Source: Candidatus Binatus sp.
GTDB lineage: Bacteria > Desulfobacterota > Binatia > Binatales > Binataceae
Assembly (NCBI RefSeq): GCF_036567905.1
Contig: NZ_DATCTO010000076.1
Span: forward strand, 1-38,721
Direction of reading: 5' to 3'
DNA length: 38,721 nt
How positions within the stretch are numbered: the first letter of the stretch is position 1; each line of letters starts with the position of its first letter. Positions 33,574 through 38,721 of this stretch are shown here, in pieces. Below the pieces are notes generated by a model. It was not told the origin of the DNA. It searched no databases and saw only the letters and a program-made list of their open reading frames with translations. The translations under genes and the position numbers were made by a program.

Positions 33574-33842
33574 GAGAGGAACTCGATTGCGGTGAAACCC
33601 GCCGTGGGTTTCACACTTCCTTGGGCATGGGTAACCACTGCATCCAATGCTAAGAAAGGATGCGGACCTCGCCCTGTTCGAACGAGTTAGGGCGCAGCTC
33701 CGCCGCTCTTTTTCGTGTGATCTTTTTTTCTATCGTTCTGTCTTTCTGTGATTCTAGGGCGAAAGCTGCTGTAGCGAAGAATCCCGGAGTGTGTATATAA
33801 CGTAATTTCCGCTAGACGTTAGAAGTTACGGTTCTCGCGGTG
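33574..33842. other. Intergenic region between hrcA and the mobile element
   Basis: No supported gene. It holds the hairpin at 33592-33614, then a C/T-rich stretch with a weak stem CGCCCT/AGGGCG (33670-33694) and a T-rich run (33707-33735). The latter may be a second, leaky terminator. Base composition falls to AT-rich near 33800. Confidence 0.5.
33592..33620 (+). terminator. Hairpin after hrcA
   Basis: GTGAAACCC-GCCGT-GGGTTTCAC is a perfect 9-bp stem 19 bp after the stop codon, followed by ACTTCCTT. The U-tract is poor, so it may be a weak terminator. Confidence 0.55.
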
Positions 33843-33878
33843 GTGTCCTAATTTGGGCATTAACGTACTTGACTGACC
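33843..33878 (+). repeat. Left terminal inverted repeat of the IS1595-like element
   Basis: Begins near 33843 with GTGTCCTAATTTGGGC and ends with TACTTGACTGACC (33866-33878). The latter 13 bp are exactly inverted at 36744-36756. The RusA-like gene starts 15 bp further in. Confidence 0.75.
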
Positions 33879-33893
33879 GTAGAGGCCAAGATA

Positions 33894-34526
33894 ATGTCCC
33901 ATTTGGAAGACCACACCGTAGAAGACCACGATGAGATTCAACTGCTCGCGGGCTGGCGAAAGCGACTCGAACTGGAGCGCGACAACGTGAAATTCCGGCT
34001 CAGATACGATGGTCCTTTGCCGAGCGCCAGTAGGAGAGACACGCGCTGCAAAGAGAAAAATCAAATACGTTGGAGACTTCATCATCAACTGGCTACCGTC
34101 GTCACACAAGTAGATTTCTCACGGGTGTTTACACATACGGACAAAAGCGGATTGCCTACATTCGTGAACAAACGCTTCAAAGGCTACGGCTTTATGGCGC
34201 TCATCTCGACGGCGGATGTTCTAGTCTGCGACCTGTCGATTCAACTGGAACGCCGCGATTTTGTCGGCGGAATTCTCAAACCCGAAGGCGATCTCGATAA
34301 TCGCCTGAAGACCCTGCTCGACGCGCTGCGATTGCCGCAGGATGAAAATGAAGTGATGCCGCCGGATGATCCCGCGCAAAAGAAAAACTGCCTCTGCCTG
34401 CTTGAAGACGATTCGCTAATTACCGGACTGAATATTCAGGCCATCACTTCGCTAGAAGACCTGCCCAAGGGAAACGTCCGGCTGAGCATCGACGTTGAAC
34501 TGAAAGCGCACGATTTGCAGGGATGA
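33894..34526 (+). CDS. RusA-like Holliday-junction resolvase family protein (passenger gene)
   Basis: The 210-aa protein contains GDLDNRLKTLLDALRLP (132-148) and, 25 residues on, LEDDSLI (170-176). These recall RusA, whose metal site is formed by D-x-D-N...K...D in PDLDNLLKALLDAL and a later acidic pair. Candidate ligands are D133, D135, D143 and D172/D173. The N-terminal region (KFRLRYDGPLPSASRR) and the WRLHHQLATVV strand-helix part resemble the rest of that small endonuclease fold, but the protein is longer than the 120-aa RusA. It may act on branched DNA during movement or repair. The gene begins 15 bp inside the left repeat. Activity is inferred from motif only. Confidence 0.6.
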   Translation: MSHLEDHTVEDHDEIQLLAGWRKRLELERDNVKFRLRYDGPLPSASRRDTRCKEKNQIRWRLHHQLATVVTQVDFSRVFTHTDKSGLPTFVNKRFKGYGFMALISTADVLVCDLSIQLERRDFVGGILKPEGDLDNRLKTLLDALRLPQDENEVMPPDDPAQKKNCLCLLEDDSLITGLNIQAITSLEDLPKGNVRLSIDVELKAHDLQG

Positions 34527-34577
34527 TTACTTCGCGAGTCGAGGATCGTCGGTTGAGACGCATTCAGAGGTAATTCG

Positions 34578-34721
34578 GTGGATGATTCCGAACGCATCAT
34601 CAAAGAGCTTCAGAAGCTCAATGAGGAAATCAAAGACATTAGTAGCTGCGTCAAATTTCTCACGGTAATTGCGTTGATTTTTGCGATCGTTGGTGGCGGG
34701 CTTATATTATGGCGACTCTAA
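34578..34721 (+). CDS. 47-aa coiled-coil/single-span membrane peptide
   Basis: A frame too short for ordinary calling. It starts with GTG at 34578, preceded by AGAGG with 7-bp spacing, and encodes MDDSERIIKELQKLNEEIKD followed by ISSCVKFL and one membrane segment (VIALIFAIVGGGLILW). A heptad-like charged helix plus a transmembrane helix is seen in small phage or toxin-type peptides and in inner-membrane scaffold peptides. It follows the RusA-like gene by 51 bp. Function is not known. A stand-alone toxin is one possible reading. Confidence 0.6.
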   Translation: MDDSERIIKELQKLNEEIKDISSCVKFLTVIALIFAIVGGGLILWRL

Positions 34722-34727
34722 AGTAAG

Positions 34728-35048
34728 TCATTCCAGCCGCGGATCGTCGGCCGCGAAGCATTCCGCGTTAAATGAGGGGGTTCCTGACTCGCTGTATTTG
34801 TGCAACGTCTGACGATCTGCTTCACACTCGGCCAACGTCTCGAACGGTGCCCCTTGATGCCATTGCGAGAGGGGAGCATCGGGCACAAAGGCGCGCGCCA
34901 TCGTCTCGCAGTCTTTACCCCAGCCGAACCATCCGCGCGCTAATTCGGCACTAACGCTCTGACGACATACCCAGGTATCTGCGAGACTGGGGGGAATCAT
35001 CAAATACCAGCCGACAAGCGCGAGCGCGGCAGCGTGGCGAAAATTCAT
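34728..35048 (-). CDS. Small secreted Cys-containing protein
   Basis: The 106-aa protein has a signal peptide (MNFRHAAALALVGWYLMIPPSLADT) and about 82 mature residues with four cysteines (WVCRQ, KDCET, ECEAD, ECFAA), which could form two disulphides in the periplasm. No family is recognised. It begins 9 bp after the stop of the coiled-coil gene, so the two are co-transcribed. It converges with the 47-aa peptide gene, leaving 6 bp. Confidence 0.65.
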   Translation of the reverse strand: MNFRHAAALALVGWYLMIPPSLADTWVCRQSVSAELARGWFGWGKDCETMARAFVPDAPLSQWHQGAPFETLAECEADRQTLHKYSESGTPSFNAECFAADDPRLE

Positions 35049-35056
35049 AGGCGTAG

Positions 35057-35464
35057 TCAGGCTTTTGGCTTGGCGCTATCTAAAAGGTCGTTCACGCGCG
35101 ATTGCATACGCTTTAATTCCTCTATGGACGCGGCTTTATAGGACTTTGCTCGCTTAGCTATCTCCAGAATTTCAGATAACGCCGCATGAAGACCGCTTGG
35201 GTTAGAGCCGGTCGCTTCTATAAGTTTCGCGGTAATGTCCTTAATGACATCTTCCCCATTGTCGTAAATCTGAACCATCGTTGCAACTTCGTCCGCTGTG
35301 GCGCTGAGGGTTTCCCTATCCTGTCGAGATAATACTATTTTGAACAGTTCTCCGATGGATTGTTGAATATCGTTGCCAAGGCGACTCTCTTCCTCGATTT
35401 GTCGCCCAAGTTCAGCCATCTCCGCATCAATCTCGGCGAGCAAGGAATAGACTGTGGAAGCCAT
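35057..35464 (-). CDS. Coiled-coil protein, 135 aa
   Basis: A highly charged, fully helical protein with no hydrophobic membrane span: EIDAEMAELGRQIEEESRL opens it, and ALSEILEIAKRAKSYKAASI with EELKRMQSRVNDLLDS ends it. The function is unknown. It may be a structural or regulatory partner of the secreted protein encoded just downstream. It lies in the minus-strand series transposase, basic protein, coiled coil, secreted protein inside the mobile element. Confidence 0.6.
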   Translation of the reverse strand: MASTVYSLLAEIDAEMAELGRQIEEESRLGNDIQQSIGELFKIVLSRQDRETLSATADEVATMVQIYDNGEDVIKDITAKLIEATGSNPSGLHAALSEILEIAKRAKSYKAASIEELKRMQSRVNDLLDSAKPKA

Positions 35465-35554
35465 TGATTGAGAACCATCTTCTTCCCTCGCTTGCGCTCA
35501 AGGCACACGAATGCTACGCGTTAAACAACGCGAGGGATTGCGTGTCAGATTTAT

Positions 35555-35594
35555 GAGCGGTCAACCCCGGCCAGGGTTCGACCGCTCTTTTATT
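35555..35594. terminator. Strong hairpin with T-tract inside the mobile element
   Basis: GAGCGGTC-AACCC pairs with GGGTT-C-GACCGCTC (35555-35567, 35574-35587) with one bulge, followed by TTTTATTT on the plus strand. On the minus strand it directly follows the stop of the small basic gene. It may isolate the element's two halves. Confidence 0.6.
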
Positions 35595-35721
35595 TCTTGC
35601 GCGGCTTCGACTTCTTTATCCCGGTCGCCTTGGGCGCCGAGAGCACCTTTCGGGCGAGCCGCCGGAGATTGTCGAAAGCCTGCTTCGGCTCAAATTCTAA
35701 ATCTTCTGCCTTCGGTTTCAC
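35590..35721 (-). CDS. Small basic protein, 43 aa
   Basis: A GTG-started frame (35721) that would encode MKPKAEDLEFEPKQAFDNL followed by RRLARKVLSAPKATG and a Lys/Arg-rich end. The arrangement of an acidic start, 'F.nl.r.L..V..aPK', then a basic tail is common in tiny uncharacterised bacterial proteins. It stands 40 bp after the transposase stop in the same direction, and the hairpin follows directly. There is no clear ribosome site, so it could be non-coding. Confidence 0.45.
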   Translation of the reverse strand: MKPKAEDLEFEPKQAFDNLRRLARKVLSAPKATGIKKSKPRKK

Positions 35722-35761
35722 GGCGGGGAGTCTAACACGTCTGCGCCCTCCTCTCCACTGT

Positions 35762-36718
35762 TTACGCCGGTAAGGGTTCGGTCGCTGATTCGGTCTTGCC
35801 GGTCAGTTCCGAATACGTCAGCCGTCGCCCAAGGACGGAACTGGCAACGTCGATAAACCGCTCCCCGTCGTTCGCCTTGCGCGCGTTGTAGCGGAACGCC
35901 TGCTCATCGAGATACCGGAACAGGTGAAACGGCTCGACGCTGACATACGTACCTTTCAGACTGCGTTTCAGCAGGCTCCAGAAATTCTCAATTTTGTTGG
36001 TGTGCACGTTCCCATCAACGTAGCGTTCGGCGTGATCGATGACGTTGTGCACGTAATCTTGATCGAGGCCGTGATACCCCATGAACGCATCGGTAAAGAC
36101 GTAAGAGCCGCCCCGCACGTAGCGGCGTACAAGAGGCTGGAGCGTGTCGCGTTGCGTGTTCGGTACGTGCGTGAGCCGGACCTTGGCGCTATGCCGATCC
36201 AGCAGTCCCATCACGATTGCTTTTCCGGCCCCGCCCGTGGCCGTGATTTTGATCTTCTTGTCCTTGTGCATATTTCGGGCGAGGCCGCCGATAAAAGTCT
36301 CGTCTGCTTCCACTTCGTTCCCGTCGAATTGCGCGAGCGAACGATCCTGCATCGCGAGCCGGATGCGATGGTCCATAAACCACGCTGTCTTTTGTGTCAC
36401 GCCGAGGCCGCGCGCCATTTCGTAGCTGCTAATCCCGTTCTTGCAGTTGGCGATTAGCCACATCGCGGGCAGCCATTTGTCGAGGCCGATAGACGAGTCC
36501 TCGAATATCGTTCCGACCTTGAGCGAGAACTTGGCGCGCGGGTGCTTGGCGTAGCATTTCCAGAGCCGCGCATTTTCGAGATACGTGACGTTCTCCGATT
36601 TGCAGGTCGGGCAACGCACCTTGCCATCCGGCCAGCGCATCTCGATCATGAATCGCTGGCAGTTCTCGAAGTGGCTGAAGTAACGAATCGCTTGTTGGAG
36701 TGTGCTTGGATACTTCAT
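35762..36718 (-). CDS. IS1595 family transposase
   Basis: The 318-aa transposase has an N-terminal zinc ribbon (CPTCKS, 36-41; second pair near C55), a helix-turn-helix region and the IS1595-type catalytic domain: EADETFIGG (D139), VFTDAFMGYHGL (D210), then HTNKIENFWSLLKRSLKGTY (N241/E244, K251). This is the DDN/E-K pattern of the family. The gene reads outward to the left from the right-hand repeat, starting 26 bp from its inner edge. No frameshift, so it is probably active. It is followed by the passenger genes in the same direction. Confidence 0.93.
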   Translation of the reverse strand: MKYPSTLQQAIRYFSHFENCQRFMIEMRWPDGKVRCPTCKSENVTYLENARLWKCYAKHPRAKFSLKVGTIFEDSSIGLDKWLPAMWLIANCKNGISSYEMARGLGVTQKTAWFMDHRIRLAMQDRSLAQFDGNEVEADETFIGGLARNMHKDKKIKITATGGAGKAIVMGLLDRHSAKVRLTHVPNTQRDTLQPLVRRYVRGGSYVFTDAFMGYHGLDQDYVHNVIDHAERYVDGNVHTNKIENFWSLLKRSLKGTYVSVEPFHLFRYLDEQAFRYNARKANDGERFIDVASSVLGRRLTYSELTGKTESATEPLPA

Positions 36719-36743
36719 GCGCCAAGCATACGCCCGCGCACGT

Positions 36744-36779
36744 GGTCAGTCAAGTATATTGTTGCCCTAATTTGGGCGC
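36744..36779 (-). repeat. Right terminal inverted repeat of the IS1595-like element
   Basis: Reads inward (minus strand) as GCGCCCAAATTAGGGC to TACTTGACTGACC. 36744-36756 is exactly inverted to 33866-33878. The rest agrees at 15 of 23 bases. Confidence 0.75.
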
Positions 36780-36789
36780 GTTTGTTCAG

Positions 36790-36807
36790 GGATGAACTGG
36801 TTCATCC
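36790..36807. promoter_or_regulatory. 18-bp palindromic hairpin next to the element's right end
   Basis: GGATGAAC-TG-GTTCATCC is a perfect palindrome 10 bp outside the right repeat. It could be an operator, a terminator stem or the target feature selected by the element. No T-run follows on either side. Confidence 0.35.
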
Positions 36808-36993
36808 TTATGGAAAGCAAAACTGTGTGGAATCCTTCTCTCCGTGAGGTTTCGGTCGATACGGCTCACGGCGGAAGTGATCAAATTGACGGCTGTCGAC
36901 GATTGCGTGGTCCCTTGCGCTGCACGCCGTCATTGTTAGATATACACTATACGCTGAAGGAAAGATCGGCGCAGCTTGGTCCGGTATGACCAA

Positions 36994-37788
36994 ATGAATG
37001 AATGGAAAGCCTTAAGCGGTCGCATCACCCTATTCCCGACCGCCCCTCCGTCGCCCTCGGCATTTGAATTGTATCGGCGAGTTTGGGGTGTCGAGCCGGC
37101 CAATTTTCAGCAACAACCGAATGCTCTTCTGCCGACCGTTGCCCAAGGGACGCGTAACGGCATAGCTGCACAATTGCTTTCCCACCCTACCCGGATCGAC
37201 TTCAGTCTCTCGCCGGCGTCTGCCCCAGGTGACACGGCGACGACCTCGCTAGCTCTGATTGATGATACGAGTTAACTTCACACCGAACTAATGGGGATAA
37301 TAGACGTCATCGCCAAAGGCACTATCTCAAATTCTGTTTCCCGTGTGGCGTTCGGTGTTCAATTCATCACTGTGAAGGCGAATGTCGTAGAAGCCAATAG
37401 GACGTTGACGACAGTCTTGCCCGATCAGTATCGCATGAAAATTACTGACGAACAGGATTTCATTTTCCAAATCAATCGACCACACATGAGCAGTAAAGTT
37501 GGAAATATTACAATGAACTTTCTTACGAAGTGGAGTATGGAGCGGCTGCAAGTTGTAAGCATGGAAATTCCCGTCGGCGGCGCGCCTATCCCCACCCCGG
37601 GAGGCACCTCTTTCGCGCCGCATGATGTTAAGGTTAAGGATTTCATCGCCGCTAGTGTGAGGTTCGACAACAATAATGTCCCTACGATTTCGCTTACTAG
37701 CGGCCAACAGTCGTCGCTATTGCTTGAAGGGCTTACTGCGGTAGAAGCAGCACAACGCAAAATTGGCTTGAACATTGAGGGATTTTAA
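36994..37788 (+). pseudogene. Unknown protein split by an in-frame TAA (gene 1 of the second cassette)
   Basis: The frame from ATG 36994 stops at TAA 37273-37275, but the same frame continues without another stop to 37788 and joins smoothly (residues LIDDTS, stop, LHTELMGIIDVIAKG). Without the stop it would be a 264-aa protein starting MNEWKALSGRITLFPTAPP. No ribosome site precedes the internal ATG at 37291, so a single gene with a nonsense mutation is more likely than two. No domain is recognised. The pattern of an N-terminal 'FELYRRVW' and beta-rich C-terminal half suggests a soluble protein. Alternatives are stop readthrough or a sequencing error (a C or G for T at 37273). Gene 2 follows with 1 bp between. 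Confidence 0.6.
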
Positions 37789-37789
37789 G

Positions 37790-38407
37790 ATGCGAGCTTT
37801 ATGGACCACGGTTTACCATCAAGCAATGGTAATTCTGGGTTCAACTTCTGAGTCATCTGCGGACATCTCAAGCGATCCCGCCCGGAGTTACTCATACACG
37901 GTACATTCGGGCTCCAGCGAGTTTGATTTCGTAGAGATTCCCCCGATCAGGTCAGAAAGCCGGGTTTTGAAAACATGCTTCTCAAGCGTGCCCGTTATTG
38001 AGCAATGGGAACTGAGCCAAAAATATCAGGAGCTCGGAGAGGCGCTCAGCGAGATGATCACACTTGAGGGAGCGGACGAATGGAGAATTGAACCGTCCGT
38101 TTATCATGCGGCGAGCTATGTTGCCGCGAAACTTATGGAAGATTTGGTTCCTGCGCCGCAAATATTTACTCATGGACCAGAATCGGTTGTTTTCAATTGG
38201 TCGGACCACGACGACAATCTGTATCTAACGATTAGTGCAAACGAGATTTCCGCACTGATATCCTCGCCACAGCGCATTACCCGACGAATGGATTATTCAG
38301 GAAATCAGTTGCTGAACCCTTCCCACCTTCTTCCTTTTGCTCATTCAGGAAGACCGATCATTTTGATCAGTAGATCAGACACCGATCTCCCAGAGTTCAT
38401 CGAATAG
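37790..38407 (+). CDS. Unknown protein, 205 aa (gene 2 of the second cassette)
   Basis: Chosen start ATG 37790 lies 1 bp after the stop of gene 1, so translation is likely coupled. A TTG at 37775 is possible but less plausible. The protein is soluble, of mixed fold, and ends with a strand-rich part PESVVFNWSDHDDNLYLTISANEISALISS (about residues 134-163). No catalytic motif or signal peptide is found. No family is recognised. It sits in a three-gene unit with its neighbours on both sides. Codon usage is more balanced than in the core genes, consistent with horizontal acquisition. Confidence 0.65.
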   Translation: MRALWTTVYHQAMVILGSTSESSADISSDPARSYSYTVHSGSSEFDFVEIPPIRSESRVLKTCFSSVPVIEQWELSQKYQELGEALSEMITLEGADEWRIEPSVYHAASYVAAKLMEDLVPAPQIFTHGPESVVFNWSDHDDNLYLTISANEISALISSPQRITRRMDYSGNQLLNPSHLLPFAHSGRPIILISRSDTDLPEFIE

Positions 38408-38425
38408 TAACTGCGCGGGGGCGAT

Positions 38426-38581
38426 ATGGGATGCGGGCGTATTCCAGACGGCGATAGTTTGTTTCGCCATTGCATCCATCCCGTCTCGTTTAGTCGAAAA
38501 GCGTTCGCTCTGGAGAAGTTCATCCACTTGCGGCGTGAGTCCGACGATTCTCTTCTCGGGTCGCTAGTTTGGGAACGGTTC
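38426..38581 (+). pseudogene. Third cassette gene, truncated by an IS3-type element
   Basis: From the ATG at 38426, 18 bp after gene 2, a frame begins MGCGRIPDGDSLFRHCIHP and continues to LLGSLVWERF. It reaches the exact left end of an IS element at 38582, after which the frame runs on through insertion-sequence DNA to 38632 without meaning. The 'PDGD.LFRHC...' and 'SL.WERF' spacing looks conserved, not random. It is therefore the first 52 codons of a disrupted gene of unknown function. The remainder, if kept, would lie beyond the window. Ribosome site: GCGGGGGCG, weak. Confidence 0.6.
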
Positions 38582-38721
38582 TGGCCTGCACCCCGAAAAC
38601 TCAGCCGAAATGAGGTAGAGTCCGTCGCCTGAAAAGGAGACGGACAATGAAAGGGAGTCGCTTCAGCGAGGAGCAGATCATCGGGGTGCTGCGCGAACAC
38701 GAGGCCGGGGCAAAGACCGAG
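38582..38721 (+). mobile_element. IS3-family (IS407-like) element, left end
   Basis: TGGCCTGCACCCCGAAAA at 38582-38599 is a typical terminal repeat of the IS407 group of IS3. The OrfA coding sequence follows after a strong ribosome site. The element continues past the window, so length and right end are not visible. Its insertion interrupts the preceding gene. Confidence 0.75.
38647..38721 (+). CDS. IS3 family transposase OrfA, N-terminal part (runs off the window)
   Basis: The first 25 codons (MKGSRFSEEQIIGVLREHEA, then GAKTE) match the N-terminal helix-turn-helix of IS3/IS407-group OrfA proteins, which start M(K)xSRFSEEQIIxxLxEhEAG. AAAGGAGACGG precedes the ATG at 38647. The rest, including OrfB with the DDE domain, lies outside the window. 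Confidence 0.85.
   Translation, partial: MKGSRFSEEQIIGVLREHEAGAKTE

Larger units (their letters stand above)
33843..36779. mobile_element. IS1595-family element (about 2.94 kb) with passenger genes
   Basis: Imperfect 36-bp terminal inverted repeats (33843-33878 and 36744-36779) agree at 28 of 36 positions. This includes an uninterrupted 13-bp inner block TACTTGACTGACC and the palindrome-like CCTAATTTGGG core. The element carries the IS1595-type transposase and at least five other genes. On the plus strand are the RusA-like protein and a 47-aa membrane peptide. On the minus strand, downstream of the transposase, are a small basic protein, a coiled-coil protein and a secreted protein. Target-site duplication was not found, so the exact ends are uncertain by a few bases. 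Confidence 0.75.

Noticed and set aside
33669..33694. tRNA-like GTTCGAAC loop
   Set aside because: The stem around it is 6 bp with a 13-base loop and no D- or anticodon-arm can be drawn. It is only a hairpin.
35511..35735. 74-codon plus-strand frame within the mobile element
   Set aside because: It crosses the strong hairpin/T-tract and runs opposite to a more plausible small basic protein on the minus strand.
33835..36787. 8-bp target duplication of the IS1595-like element
   Set aside because: The bases outside the two ends (TCGCGGTG and GTTTGTTC for the chosen borders) do not match, and shifting the borders by a few bases did not help.

Overview
The window reads as a high-GC chromosome segment from an uncultured, probably soil or sediment, aerobic bacterium with heterotrophic acyl-CoA metabolism. 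Two acyl-CoA dehydrogenases, an acetyl-CoA hydrolase/CoA-transferase family protein, a 2-oxoacid dehydrogenase (E1 alpha, E1 beta, E2), a TetR plus ferritin-like pair and hrcA would fit a Binatota/Desulfobacterota-like or related lineage. This placement is inference from gene content only. No rRNA, tRNA or CRISPR array was found.

Layout. 1-4.5 kb: a hypothetical protein divergent from a CoA-transferase family enzyme, a 67-aa helix-turn-helix protein, a PLP aminotransferase and a convergent DUF983-type membrane protein. 4.57-6.31 kb: a cassette of three unknown genes with a more mixed base composition, bracketed by five copies of a 10-bp motif (AATTARGACA-like) at 20-22 bp spacing. This looks like a transposon-end remnant around cargo. 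6.3-16.7 kb: a long minus-strand block with an outer-membrane-type protein, a secreted split-barrel protein, and the classical set VWA / BatA-N / DUF58 / MoxR / membrane-anchored partner. These are coupled by overlapping or near-abutting start and stop codons. A 3-hydroxyisobutyrate-dehydrogenase-like reductase lies upstream. 16.9-20.1 kb: the E1 alpha / E1 beta / E2 operon without an E3. 20.3-26 kb: an ACAD10/11-like dehydrogenase with strongly GC-biased third positions, a nest of hairpin repeats, an exported M20 peptidase, a FIST-domain sensor protein, a methyltransferase fragment and a second acyl-CoA dehydrogenase ending in a strong terminator. 26-33.6 kb: a GPH/MelB-type transporter, a lipoprotein, TetR plus ferritin-like diiron protein, GNAT plus ViaA/CoxE-like VWA protein, and hrcA.

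From 33.6 kb the window enters an accessory region. A roughly 2.94-kb IS1595-family element has 36-bp imperfect terminal inverted repeats (28/36 identical). Besides its transposase it carries a RusA-like gene, a 47-aa coiled-coil/membrane peptide, a secreted Cys-containing protein, a coiled-coil protein and a small basic protein. Next to it lies a second three-gene cassette of unknown function. Its first gene contains an in-frame TAA, and its third gene is cut after about 52 codons by the left end of an IS3-family (IS407-like) element that runs off the window.

The best candidates for something undescribed are the 4.6-6.2 kb three-gene cassette, the passenger genes inside the IS1595-type element, and the decayed 37.0-38.6 kb three-gene cassette. 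No function could be assigned to any of the three from sequence alone.
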